Below, piece by piece: positions 19,470 to 27,502 of a stretch of DNA of 42,963 nt; the stretch's first letter is position 1; each line of letters begins with the position of its first letter. The notes beneath the pieces were generated by a model. That model saw only the letters and a list, made by a program, of their open reading frames with translations. It was not told the origin of the DNA and ran no database searches. Made by a program: the position numbers and the translations under genes. Source of the stretch: Clostridiales bacterium. GTDB taxonomy: Bacteria > Bacillota > Clostridia > Peptostreptococcales > Acidaminobacteraceae. The stretch spans positions 1 through 42,963 of the forward strand of contig JASUSA010000024.1 in the NCBI GenBank assembly GCA_030446305.1, given 5' to 3'.

Positions 19470-19616
19470 CTATTTGATCATGAGAAATCTTAGAATCAAC
19501 GGTATAATAACAAGTGTTGCATTTGCCTGCAGCGTCAATTTCTCTTCCTGAAAAATATTTTTAATGATGAAAAAGACGACGATTGCAACGATGCCTCTGT
19601 AGATCAATGTAATCAT
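19470..19616 (-). CDS. 48-residue two-helix membrane protein
   Basis: A small gene. It starts at ATG 19616, with GGGAGG eight bases upstream, and stops at TAG 19472-19470. The protein opens MITLIYRGIVAIVVFFIIKN, has a short polar turn (FQEEKLTLQA), and ends with a second hydrophobic stretch, TLVIIPLILRFLMIK. It fills the gap exactly between the permease (16 bp upstream) and the zinc hydrolase (11 bp downstream), with its own strong ribosome binding site, which argues that it is translated. It could be a small subunit of the DctM-like permease or an analogue of the tiny PgsE/CapE proteins of capsule operons. I see no direct sequence evidence for either. Confidence 0.7.
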   Translation of the reverse strand: MITLIYRGIVAIVVFFIIKNIFQEEKLTLQANATLVIIPLILRFLMIK

Positions 19617-19632
19617 AGACAATCCTCCCATC

Positions 19633-20910
19633 CTACTTAAACACGATGTAAGGCGCTATTGAATTTGATAAAACGATGAATCCAATTGCCCATACGACGA
19701 TGATAATACTTGGCACAATGAAACGCTTTAAGATTGGCGTATAACTATCCATGCCGACAACTTGAGCTGCGAAAATACCGGCAAGTGCCGTCGGCGGCAT
19801 CATATCACCAAGCGAAGCGATCAGTGAAATCGCAGAGGCCGTAATAATCTGATTGCTGCTTAGGAATGCCAATAGGAACGGTACGCCTAATACGGAAGCA
19901 GATCCGTAGGATGATACCGCGCCAAACAGTGGAATGGCGACTGCCATTGCCAAGTATCTTAAACCGGCCGGTAAACTGAGGCATGTGGTAACGATAAAGC
20001 CCCGAACGCCCGTCAGCGTCATTATTTGTATGAACATGCCAACGCCCATGAGAATACCAAGTACCGGCAAAACGCTCTTAACTGATTCAGTACACACTTT
20101 GACAGGACTGAATTTTTCCCCTGTAAAGGCGCCGACTACCGCAGAGATGAGAAAAATTAGCGGCATGCCCAGATTTGGAATAGACGGCACCGCTTTGTTA
20201 ATGACCATTAAAATCAGCGCCACAAAAATCGGAATAAAAATTTTTATACCATGTGTTTCAATAGAATTGCGATTGAGCTTTGGCGCAATGGCATCATAAT
20301 CAAAATGCTTTACGTATTTATAGCCAAACATGAGGACAAATAAAAATGCAAGCGGAAAAGTCAGTAAGACCAATGGCCCTTCAAAACCGACAAAAGGAAT
20401 ATCAATACCACCGCCAATAATCATTGCGGGGATATTCACCGGCGGTGCAATCATACCGAGCAAACCGCCCATTGCGATAATACAAGCCGTTTCCACGACT
20501 GGAATGCCCATGATTATCAGAATAGGTGCCATAATTGAGCCGGCTGACAGAACAGCCGCTGTTGATGAACCCGTTATCATGCCAGGAAACATGATGACCA
20601 GCATAATCAGACAAAGCAAAAGTGCTGGCTTTTTACGGAACTTTTGGATAATCAGTGCAGAAAGTGCATCCAAAGCACCGGATTCCTGTACGACTTTCAT
20701 AAAAATCATCGCCGTCGTGATAACCAATACCGTATCGACGTACGAAAACATACCCTCTACCAGATGTCTTAATGGAAATCCATAGCCTCCGACAATTGCG
20801 CCGATCACTGCGGCAAAGACCATCGAAATGCTAACCGGCAATTTTAGCGCAAAGCAGCCGGCAATAAACGTGACAATCATGGCGAGAAAAATAATCAGTT
20901 CAATGCTCAT
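19633..20910 (-). CDS. DctM-like (TRAP large subunit / ion transporter superfamily) permease
   Basis: A 425-residue polytopic membrane protein with about 11-12 hydrophobic helices. It matches the DctM fold of TRAP transporters: two inverted repeats, each with a conserved Gly/Pro/Ser helix break, such as MFPGMITGSSTAAVLSAGSI (about 108-127), GGLLGMIAPPVNIPAMIIGG and the second-half SLGDMMPPTALAGIF. No DctP solute-binding protein and no ordinary DctQ small subunit lie next to it; a lipoprotein (20953-21564) and the 48-residue membrane protein take those positions. It therefore probably acts as part of an atypical transporter for a dicarboxylate-like or glutamyl compound. ATG 20910 has GGGAGG. 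Direction of transport cannot be told. Confidence 0.85.
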   Translation of the reverse strand: MSIELIIFLAMIVTFIAGCFALKLPVSISMVFAAVIGAIVGGYGFPLRHLVEGMFSYVDTVLVITTAMIFMKVVQESGALDALSALIIQKFRKKPALLLCLIMLVIMFPGMITGSSTAAVLSAGSIMAPILIIMGIPVVETACIIAMGGLLGMIAPPVNIPAMIIGGGIDIPFVGFEGPLVLLTFPLAFLFVLMFGYKYVKHFDYDAIAPKLNRNSIETHGIKIFIPIFVALILMVINKAVPSIPNLGMPLIFLISAVVGAFTGEKFSPVKVCTESVKSVLPVLGILMGVGMFIQIMTLTGVRGFIVTTCLSLPAGLRYLAMAVAIPLFGAVSSYGSASVLGVPFLLAFLSSNQIITASAISLIASLGDMMPPTALAGIFAAQVVGMDSYTPILKRFIVPSIIIVVWAIGFIVLSNSIAPYIVFK

Positions 20911-20952
20911 GCGTTCCTCCCAGAATGTTGTTTGCGATAACCGTCGATATGC

Positions 20953-21564
20953 CTACTTAAAAGCAGCTTTCAATGGTGCCATGACATCTGCCATGGTATC
21001 GACAACATCCATTGGAATACCTGCGTCACTTGCCAATCCCATCATTAAGCCATCTTGATCGCCTGTTGCAACGACAATAGCATAATCGGCTTTTTCAAAA
21101 CTTGGCGGAATGAATTTATCAGAGAGTTCGCCGCGTCTTGCTTCACCGCCAATGTGAACTGCAATAATCGTAAGACCCGCTTCATCGGCAGCGTCTATCA
21201 GTGCTGTAACGCGCTCGAGTTCTTGATTGGCATCAATGCCTGCTGCGCCTAGTCCTTTTGAAGAACCGCCAACTGCCAATACCAGCGTTTTGGCATCACC
21301 AAGGTCTTCAGCTGTTGCAGCCGAATCCATCGACAGCTTGATATCATTTTTGCTCAGCATTGTCTTTACCATTTCAACGTCTGCTGATTGACCTACCGAC
21401 GTCAAGAGCACAGGCTGTTCAGCAATTGCCTCTGTTAAGCCTTCCACCGTTACTTCCGTTTCAGCTTCTGATGTACTGCTTTGCGGCACTGCTGTTGTTG
21501 TATCACCACCACAGCCTGACAGCATTAGCATTGCAATTAATAATAAGACCACTATTTTTTTCAT
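20953..21564 (-). CDS. Small lipoprotein (DUF6305-like), possible substrate-binding partner
   Basis: A 203-residue lipoprotein. The signal peptide MKKIVVLLLIAMLMLSGC has its lipobox Cys at residue 18, followed by a Ser/Thr/Glu linker to about residue 45. The mature domain starts with PVLLTSVGQSADVEMVKTML and contains GGSSKGLGAAGIDANQELER and AVHIGGEARRG, an alpha/beta Rossmann-like pattern. From memory this resembles the family named DUF6305, of unknown function. The N terminus of that domain (LLTSVGQSAD) recurs in weaker form in the PgsW-type protein (VIPITSVGAST), which may be chance. It heads the operon with the DctM-like permease and could present the substrate to it. ATG 21564 follows GGGGGGAAG. 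Confidence 0.75.
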   Translation of the reverse strand: MKKIVVLLLIAMLMLSGCGGDTTTAVPQSSTSEAETEVTVEGLTEAIAEQPVLLTSVGQSADVEMVKTMLSKNDIKLSMDSAATAEDLGDAKTLVLAVGGSSKGLGAAGIDANQELERVTALIDAADEAGLTIIAVHIGGEARRGELSDKFIPPSFEKADYAIVVATGDQDGLMMGLASDAGIPMDVVDTMADVMAPLKAAFK

Positions 21565-21620
21565 TGTCTTCCCCCCATACTTTTATAACAGCATCAAAAT
21601 GCATGCTGTATTTAGGGAAA

Positions 21621-21716
21621 TTGCATCATAGCCTTTAGTATGCCGTTTGCCACAATATGTTGCATTCTCATTGAAATACATATTGTGGCAAAAGGATTAA
21701 ACTTTGAATGATGCAA
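21621..21716. repeat. Nested inverted repeats, candidate response-regulator operator
   Basis: Inner pair: TTTGCCACAATATG at 21646-21659 and its perfect complement at 21679-21692 (14 bp, 19-bp gap). Outer pair: TTGCATCAT at 21621-21629 and ATGATGCAA at 21708-21716 (9 bp, perfect). No T tract follows the inner stem on either strand, which argues against a simple terminator. Paired binding sites for a dimeric regulator fit better. Confidence 0.65.
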
Positions 21717-21802
21717 CATCCTCCATTAACGTTTTGTTGACATAAATGTAACATATGACTTTTTGAATTTCTATTTTTTCTCTTATTTATCTCAAAAGAG
21801 GC

Positions 21803-21843
21803 AAAAAAAAATCGAATTTTCAGAAATTTGATCTAAAAATTCG
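21803..21843 (-). terminator. Terminator after the response regulator
   Basis: On the minus strand CGAATTTTTAGA pairs with TCTGAAAATTCG (plus coordinates 21832-21843 and 21813-21824; one G-T pair), followed immediately by ATTTTTTTTT. It begins 10 bp after the stop codon of the response regulator, and so separates pgsBCW-kinase-regulator from the downstream lipoprotein unit. Confidence 0.85.
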
Positions 21844-21852
21844 ACTACAATT

Positions 21853-22551
21853 TCACTCTGCCAGTTTATAAAACTGTTTTGGTCTACCGACCTTGCCGTA
21901 AACGCTTTTAATATCGACAATCCCCTCAGAAGACAAATACTGCAAATACCGATAAGTCGTCTGATAAGCCAACCCCGATTCTTCCGAAATAGCCTCAACC
22001 GTTTCATAGTCATCAAACGATGCCAGCGCTTCTTTAATCAGTTCAAGCGTTGCAATGCCAATTCCTTTTACGGTGACAACTGCCGGCTGCTCAACATCAT
22101 GCGTCACCTCTTGAGAAGTGCCCTGATCCGCTGCTATTTGCTGAACACCCTTTGCCGCCGCGTCTGAACGCGCCTTAATATTCATTAAGCGAATGTGCAG
22201 CTTTATTCTTGAAATAATATCAGGTGTACGAATGGGCTTCATCGCAAAATCACTTGCACCTGCCATAAGAAATTGATCTGCAAGTTCCTGACTTTCATCA
22301 ATGGTAAACACAATAATCGGCACATCATCATCCTTTTCGCGAATCATGCGTACACCTTCTAGACCATTGACGCGCGGCATATGATAATCAATTAAAATCA
22401 AATTGGGATGTTCAGATTCGATAATTGCAAGGCCCTTGTAAATATCACCCGCCGTCAGCGCTTCCCATCCCTGACTCTCGATCACTGCCTGCAAGGCAAA
22501 TCGAATATGCTCATCATCGTCAATCGATAGAATTTTAAGTGTCTGTTCCAT
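21853..22551 (-). CDS. Two-component response regulator, CitB/DcuR-like
   Basis: A 232-residue regulator. The receiver domain (about 1-120) has acidic pocket D11-D13, phosphoacceptor Asp55 in LILIDYHMP and the conserved Lys in FAMKP. After a linker, the C-terminal HTH contains TVEAISEESGLAYQTTYRYL and ends VYGKVGRPKQFYKL, the GRPxxxY ending of CitB/DcuR-type regulators that respond to di- and tricarboxylates. ATG 22551 has GGGGGGAGA upstream and gives a clean receiver N terminus. It overlaps the kinase gene by 17 bp. The likely target is the lipoprotein/permease unit just downstream, whose upstream region is rich in dyads. Confidence 0.88.
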   Translation of the reverse strand: MEQTLKILSIDDDEHIRFALQAVIESQGWEALTAGDIYKGLAIIESEHPNLILIDYHMPRVNGLEGVRMIREKDDDVPIIVFTIDESQELADQFLMAGASDFAMKPIRTPDIISRIKLHIRLMNIKARSDAAAKGVQQIAADQGTSQEVTHDVEQPAVVTVKGIGIATLELIKEALASFDDYETVEAISEESGLAYQTTYRYLQYLSSEGIVDIKSVYGKVGRPKQFYKLAE

Positions 22552-23938
22552 TTGTCTCCCCCTCTTCAAGCAAAATACTGATGGTGGTTCCTTCGTGCAG
22601 GTTGCTTTGAATTTCAATGGTACCATTATACGCATCGACAACCCCTTTGACAAATCCAAGTCCAAAACCATGAGAACCGTGCGTCGAATAGCCCATTTCC
22701 CATATTTTATCAAGATCTTCTGGTGCAATGCCCACGCCGTTATCGGATACTGAAAAGCGAATATAAGATGCATCTCCGAGTTTTACGGTGCTGACATCGA
22801 GTACAATATGCGGCGTAGCACCGTGAATCGCTTCACTGGCATTTTCAATGAGATTAATCAACACACGCGTCATCCGCGTCTTGCTGATATTCAGCTTTTT
22901 ATGCGGTATTGTGTTGTTGAGCGTAACATGGTTCGCATAACGCGAAATGGATATTTGCGCCAGAACAGATTGAACAATTTCCTCTGTCGTCGTATCCGAG
23001 CGATAATCTTCATACAGAATTTCAGAAATCATATTGCTTAAGCGCTTAATGGCCAGTTCCACATTTTCAAGATAATTGGCATCTTTCATGCGCAGTTCCC
23101 GTTCGCAGTTCGACCGAACCACGCCAACCAGCGCCTGTGCTGATGTTAGCGGGGACTTCAAATCGTGTACAAGGCTGTTCATTTCCATATACGTTCTGTT
23201 CTTTAGGGCAGTCATCTGCGTTTCGATTTCCATTTTCCGGTTTTTTTCCTTTAGCGCATTCATCTTGCGCAAATTGTTTTCATCACGAATGAGCAAGAAA
23301 AGCAACAGCCCCATGCAGAGCAGCAAAAGAAAAAAAATCAGCGCCATAACGTCCAGCGCGTGTGTCGCCCCTATAAACGTCGCCACCAGTTTGACATCTT
23401 TGGATGTCTCACCCCGTCCCACTGGAAATCCTGCCATAGACGGCATAATGTCCACAAACTGGAATGCAGTCAGAAAAACAATGATCAGCATCGCCTTCTT
23501 CCAGACGCTGACGCGGTTATAATCGCTTCTTCCAAGCAGAATCAGCAAGAGCAGCAACACAATTGACGGTACCCCAAAATAATATTTCACATGGTGTACA
23601 ACGCCAATGATGATGTAAACAGGTGGAATAATCAGGCACACCATTGCCGATTTAAACAGTTTCTCAAAAGGAAAGCTGTCTCTTATTTCAATGGACTCCG
23701 CAATAAAGAACGCGCCGAGATAATGCGGAAATGCCCGCAGCGAATTCAGTGCGACAAGACCTAATCCTGACATTAGCAAATATACAGCTTCTTCTTTCTG
23801 TATCGCCATATTAATGTGCGCTGGTATTTTAAACGTCTCGACTGTTAAAAAACTCGGCAGCGCAATGCCTAGTAAAACAAACAATATCCCATAGGCAAAC
23901 TTGACCTTATTAAATTTTTTAATGTGAAAATTATTCAT
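22535..23938 (-). CDS. Membrane sensor histidine kinase
   Basis: A 467-residue kinase. About six to seven membrane helices lie in residues 15-215 without a large extracellular loop, so it senses within or at the membrane rather than through a PAS or Cache domain. The phosphoacceptor is His258 in LVHDLKSPLTSA. N box NLIENASEA, G1 DNGVGIAP and G2 HGFGLGFVKG are all present, so it should be active. It overlaps pgsW by 8 bp (ATG within the pgsW stop region) and the regulator by 17 bp, so the whole pgsB-to-regulator chain is translationally coupled. A kinase embedded in a pgs-type operon is unusual. Confidence 0.92.
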   Translation of the reverse strand: MNNFHIKKFNKVKFAYGILFVLLGIALPSFLTVETFKIPAHINMAIQKEEAVYLLMSGLGLVALNSLRAFPHYLGAFFIAESIEIRDSFPFEKLFKSAMVCLIIPPVYIIIGVVHHVKYYFGVPSIVLLLLLILLGRSDYNRVSVWKKAMLIIVFLTAFQFVDIMPSMAGFPVGRGETSKDVKLVATFIGATHALDVMALIFFLLLLCMGLLLFLLIRDENNLRKMNALKEKNRKMEIETQMTALKNRTYMEMNSLVHDLKSPLTSAQALVGVVRSNCERELRMKDANYLENVELAIKRLSNMISEILYEDYRSDTTTEEIVQSVLAQISISRYANHVTLNNTIPHKKLNISKTRMTRVLINLIENASEAIHGATPHIVLDVSTVKLGDASYIRFSVSDNGVGIAPEDLDKIWEMGYSTHGSHGFGLGFVKGVVDAYNGTIEIQSNLHEGTTISILLEEGETNGTDT

Positions 23939-25028
23939 CTTCCACCTGCTTTCGCCTCAGCAGCATGAGCGCGGCTATACCGGCTGCAAGTGCAGCGACA
24001 ATGCGCCATTTGGCGTAATAGACTGTTTCATAAATACGCCCTTCACCAATGGCGTTTTGAGCAACTGGGTCAAACGGCATGCCGTAAGAATCCACTATTT
24101 TTTTAATGTTGAGATAGTAGATCACTGGGATGTTGTCTGCCAGCGCGTATTGAATAACACCATCATCAGTCGAAGGCGCCGTCTCATACGTCAGCACTGA
24201 CGGCAGCAGCAGTCCCTGCCCCAATGTCAATGCATCTGCGGTTGTCCCGGCGCTGGTTACATTGCCGCCAACGATGACCAGCGCCTGTATGTCGCCATAG
24301 TATTGCATACGCATCCTTACATTTTTCGCCAAATCGGATTCCTCATAGAAAGGGTAACCGCCAGTCTTCAATCGCTGTCTGATGGTCTCAGCATCCTCAG
24401 GCATCATATTGGCGCCCGTATCATAATCGCCGCCCATGGTAACGATGGCACTGTCGGTCGATATCAGCCCTTCCAGATAGAGCTGATGCATCATTTCGGG
24501 AAATGTCAGTGCTGTATTATTTGCGCCGTATGTAGATGCACCGACGCTGGTAATGGGGATAACCTCGAGATTCATCACATCGGCAGCGGCGAGCACGGCA
24601 ATATTCATCGCCGGAAATGAGCCTGAAAATCCTAATCCGACGCGGTCTCCACTTTCGATCCCCGCTTCATGAAATAGCCTCACGGCCAATGCCCCCATCG
24701 CAGGGTTTGCCGTCGTTCGCTTCGCTTCAAGCTCACCAAGTGAAGTCGTCATGCCGTTAAACGGCTCTCCGAGCATGCCCGTCTCAAAATAATCATAAAG
24801 CGGAATTGGTATCCCAAGCTGCTTTTTATAGCCTTTTACGGCATTCATTGCAGCTGCCATTCTTTCAGCAGCCGCAACTTGTTCTGCATAATAGGGCAGC
24901 TGCACCTCGTTAGCTGACGACTGTACCCACAAGATCCCTGCTGTCATAATCACAAGTGCAAATAGTAAAATCTTTACTTGCCGCCAATATGCTTTTCGAC
25001 TTTTACTGTTCTTGATGCCTTTCATCAT
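23931..25028 (-). CDS. pgsW: Poly-gamma-glutamate system protein (PgsW type)
   Basis: A 365-residue protein with an N-terminal membrane helix (about residues 18-37), a large extracytoplasmic domain and a C-terminal helix (about 340-358) with a basic end, so it is anchored at both ends. From memory it resembles the poorly characterised family annotated as poly-gamma-glutamate system protein (PgsW). Visible features: GDRVGLGFSGSFPAMNIAVL and VTMGGDYDTGANMMPE. It starts 6 bp after pgsC with a weak GAGGTG site and runs into the kinase gene. In this family it occurs next to pgsB and pgsC in bacteria lacking the classical capsule operon. The molecular role is unknown. Confidence 0.8.
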   Translation of the reverse strand: MMKGIKNSKSRKAYWRQVKILLFALVIMTAGILWVQSSANEVQLPYYAEQVAAAERMAAAMNAVKGYKKQLGIPIPLYDYFETGMLGEPFNGMTTSLGELEAKRTTANPAMGALAVRLFHEAGIESGDRVGLGFSGSFPAMNIAVLAAADVMNLEVIPITSVGASTYGANNTALTFPEMMHQLYLEGLISTDSAIVTMGGDYDTGANMMPEDAETIRQRLKTGGYPFYEESDLAKNVRMRMQYYGDIQALVIVGGNVTSAGTTADALTLGQGLLLPSVLTYETAPSTDDGVIQYALADNIPVIYYLNIKKIVDSYGMPFDPVAQNAIGEGRIYETVYYAKWRIVAALAAGIAALMLLRRKQVEDE

Positions 25029-25034
25029 GCACCT

Positions 25035-25463
25035 CTATATCAGCGGTATATTGAACCAAAGCACAGCAAATGCTGTAAAGGCGACGACAACCGCCAATGC
25101 TGCCGTTGAAATGAGGATGCCTTGCCGCTCCCATTCCAGTGCGATCAGTCCGGGGACGATATTACCGATAATGCCCGGCGTATGTCCCAGAAATCCTGTT
25201 TTAACAATCGCAAAATTAATCACAAACGAAAGTAAGATCATAACGGCAAATCGCCTGCGTCCATAAAAAATCATCCATTGTGACAGCACCTTGTAAACGC
25301 CAAAGGCAATGCCTACTACCAAAAACGTGTAGCCAATGCGCGAAGGTACTTTCAGACAAAGCGCGATATAACCCGGTACAATAATACCTGATGGCGAAAT
25401 ACCCGTAAGCTCATAAAAAATCAGGCTCAATGCAATTCCAAGTATAACGATTTCATTTGCCAA
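25035..25463 (-). CDS. pgsC: Poly-gamma-glutamate biosynthesis protein PgsC/CapC
   Basis: A 142-residue membrane protein with four to five helices. Family motifs: the opening helix, then ELTGISPSGIIVPGYIAL (PgsC: EKTGIVPAGLVVPGY), MIFYGRRRFAVMIL (PgsC: MILYGRRKFAAM) and GIIGNIVPGLIA (PgsC: GIGIIVPGLIA). PgsC works with the ligase PgsB in polymerising glutamate through gamma-amide bonds at the membrane. It overlaps pgsB by 11 bp, as is typical. Family length is about 150 residues, so it is complete. Confidence 0.93.
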   Translation of the reverse strand: MANEIVILGIALSLIFYELTGISPSGIIVPGYIALCLKVPSRIGYTFLVVGIAFGVYKVLSQWMIFYGRRRFAVMILLSFVINFAIVKTGFLGHTPGIIGNIVPGLIALEWERQGILISTAALAVVVAFTAFAVLWFNIPLI

Positions 25464-26583
25464 CGGCCATTCCCTCGCTCTCTACAATTTTCATCAGTGC
25501 CATACCGCTGCCTGCAATATTGCCCACGGCAAATACAAAAGCATTTGACGGCAAAGTCTGTAATAATGCTTTCTGCACCTTCTCAATGCGCCTCAGCGGT
25601 ATCGTCTGGCCACGCCTTTGAAGCCGCCGCTCTGTGACATGTTGATAACCACCCATCAGCCATACTTCGTCAGGCTGCAGCTGAACCGCCATGTCGATAA
25701 GCTGTTTTGCCCTCGCCCCGCGATCCCATCGGTTGTTGACAAGCAGTATCCTGTGTTTCCCCGTGAATCTGCCTTCTTGCTCATAAAATTCATAAATCTT
25801 CCGGATCGACATGACGTCATTTGCCGCCATGGCATTTGCAAACAGCGCACCACCGGGCATCTGAAACAGTTTTAAATCATAAGGGTCCATTCGGAACTGC
25901 CGCACCCCTTTGACAGCATCGGTTCTTGAAACGCCCAGATGCTCGCACACGGCCACCGCCAGCGCCACATTTTCTCCAAAACTGACATCGGGCAAATCTT
26001 CCGAAGGTTCTATCAGTATCGTTGGCGTCTCCCTTTCTGCAGCATTGGCCTTTAATTGCTCAAAAAAAACCGAATCAGCTGTAAAGAGAATACCACTTTT
26101 CGGAATGGTATTGGACAGGGCATCACAAATGAGCGTTAAATGGTCACCCATTACTTCCGCGTGATCCTGCCTTACATTGGTAATGACGCCAACATCACTT
26201 TGCAGCATTTCGTCCTGTGTTATACGCTGAAGTTCCGGCGTTATTGCCATACATTCGCAGACGAGTATCTCAGCCGATTGGTTCACTGCCATTTTCAGTG
26301 CTTTGAGCTGTTCTCTAATATTGGCATTGCCGAAACGCTTTAAAGGCAATTCGCGATTGTCGACATCAATGATGCGCGGGACAGTTCCCGTCGTCTTACA
26401 GAAAACACGATAGCCGCCTACGCGAAGGCCTGCATCGATGAGTCGTGCGACTGTCGTCTTGCCGCGCGTTCCATTGACATAAACCACATGCTTCAATTTT
26501 TTGCGGCGCTTTTGTGCCAGATGCCGCTCAAAAAAAAGACCCATTAAAATACCTGACAGCAGGAACACAATTAAGGCCATCAT
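25453..26583 (-). CDS. pgsB: Poly-gamma-glutamate synthase PgsB/CapB
   Basis: The ATP-dependent amide ligase (Mur ligase-like) that joins glutamates through their gamma-carboxylates. 376 residues, close to the usual 390. It has an N-terminal membrane helix (about 3-18), P-loop GTRGKTT (38-44), CECMAI, the ITNVRQDHAEVMG motif (PgsB: TNVREDH) and NRWDRGAR in the C-terminal half. ATG 26583 is favoured over a TTG two codons earlier. It is the first gene of the unit, with a weak candidate promoter on the minus strand: -35 at 26651-26646 and -10 at 26628-26623, 17 bp apart. No pgsA lies within this operon. The polymerised amino acid (L-Glu, D-Glu or another) cannot be deduced. Confidence 0.93.
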   Translation of the reverse strand: MMALIVFLLSGILMGLFFERHLAQKRRKKLKHVVYVNGTRGKTTVARLIDAGLRVGGYRVFCKTTGTVPRIIDVDNRELPLKRFGNANIREQLKALKMAVNQSAEILVCECMAITPELQRITQDEMLQSDVGVITNVRQDHAEVMGDHLTLICDALSNTIPKSGILFTADSVFFEQLKANAAERETPTILIEPSEDLPDVSFGENVALAVAVCEHLGVSRTDAVKGVRQFRMDPYDLKLFQMPGGALFANAMAANDVMSIRKIYEFYEQEGRFTGKHRILLVNNRWDRGARAKQLIDMAVQLQPDEVWLMGGYQHVTERRLQRRGQTIPLRRIEKVQKALLQTLPSNAFVFAVGNIAGSGMALMKIVESEGMAVGK

Positions 26584-26664
26584 ACACAAAACCCCTATTC
26601 ATCTACAATCTTTTTCGCCTTTATGTTAGCATTAATCGTAACGTTGTTCAAGAAAACACTTTTT

Positions 26665-26692
26665 TTGACAGGTGACGCAATTGCCTTAAATT
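26665..26692 (+). promoter_or_regulatory. Candidate promoter of the Crp/Fnr-type gene
   Basis: Perfect -35 TTGACA (26665-26670), 16-bp spacer, weak -10 TAAATT (26687-26692). It faces the pgsB promoter region, so both transcripts could start within about 60 bp of each other. The leader to the ATG would be about 110 nt. Confidence 0.4.
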
Positions 26693-26810
26693 GAAAAACA
26701 TTGTGATCGCTGTTAAAAAATATTTTCTTCAAAAGGCATGCGGGTATATCTTTACATATGAGCAACGTGCATCCTTCAATTTTAGACAGCAACCCAGCAA
26801 AGGAGTCAAT

Positions 26811-27419
26811 ATGAATCATACGGCAACAGATATACTCATGCAGATGATGCGCCCCTATACGGATCTGAAAGATTCGGAACTTCGTGATCTCGCAGCCCAA
26901 ATTCCCGTCGCTACCTATGAAAAAGGGACACTTCTCCTAGAACAGGGAAGTATCCCAACAAAATGCTATTTCGTCATTAAAGGCTGTATCCGGCAATATG
27001 CCGTAACAGAATCCGGCAGAGAGACAACCTATCAGTTTTATACTGAAAATCAGAGCATCACTATTTTCAACCGCCATCAATCAGACAAATCATCGCGTTT
27101 TTCATTAAGCTGTCTCGAAGATTCTATCCTCGTGGTCGGAGAACTGGCCTCCGAAGCAGACATGTATCAAGCTTTTCCATTTTTACGTACGTTGACACGG
27201 GATATGATCGAAGCCGACTTTGGGATTGTTCAGGACGCATATGCCGCCTTTATGGCTTCTGCACCTGAAGATCGTTATCTTTCACTGCTTTCAGAAAGAC
27301 CCGGACTCATTGAACGCGTCCCACAGCATCAACTGGCAAGCTACCTCGGCATCACACCGGAATCGCTGAGCAGAATTAAAAGGCGGCTCGACCATCCTCA
27401 AATCAGACGCGTCAAATAG
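26811..27419 (+). CDS. Crp/Fnr family transcriptional regulator
   Basis: A 202-residue regulator. The N-terminal cyclic-nucleotide-binding-like beta barrel (about 20-120) includes YEKGTLLLEQGSIPTKCYFV and IKGCIRQYAVTESGRETTYQ. The C-terminal HTH (about 165-198) has VPQHQLASYLGITPESLSRIKRRL. It lacks the N-terminal cysteine cluster of true Fnr and the cAMP-contact motif of Crp, so the ligand is unknown. ATG 26811 has AAAGGAG and is the only start that gives a family-like N terminus. It is divergent from pgsB with a 227-bp shared control region, so it may regulate the pgs operon. Confidence 0.88.
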   Translation: MNHTATDILMQMMRPYTDLKDSELRDLAAQIPVATYEKGTLLLEQGSIPTKCYFVIKGCIRQYAVTESGRETTYQFYTENQSITIFNRHQSDKSSRFSLSCLEDSILVVGELASEADMYQAFPFLRTLTRDMIEADFGIVQDAYAAFMASAPEDRYLSLLSERPGLIERVPQHQLASYLGITPESLSRIKRRLDHPQIRRVK

Positions 27420-27502
27420 CTTTGACTACTGGAAGCGTCTATTGGCTTGTTTTACTACCGTATGAAAGCTTTTAATACTGATTACCTAGCGTTGATTTAG
27501 TT

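Larger units (their letters stand above)
21565..21852 (-). promoter_or_regulatory. Regulatory region in front of the lipoprotein-permease unit
   Basis: A 288-bp gap. From the response-regulator side it holds a terminator (21803-21843), an AT-rich stretch, and nested inverted repeats (see next entry) ending about 45 bp before the lipoprotein start. A possible minus-strand -10, TATGAT, lies at about 21629, but the best -35-like partner (TTGTGG) is 19 bp away, so the promoter may need an activator, probably the neighbouring response regulator. Confidence 0.5.

Noticed and set aside
19633..20910. The permease as a complete ordinary TRAP system
   Set aside because: No DctP receptor or normal DctQ subunit is present next to it, so only DctM-like is supported.
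21646..21692. The 14-bp inverted repeat as a terminator
   Set aside because: No T run follows it on either strand, and a much better terminator already follows the response regulator at 21803-21843.
26595..26900. A 101-codon minus-strand ORF upstream of pgsB
   Set aside because: It overlaps the promoter region and the start of the Crp-type gene on the other strand, lacks a ribosome binding site and has no family features.
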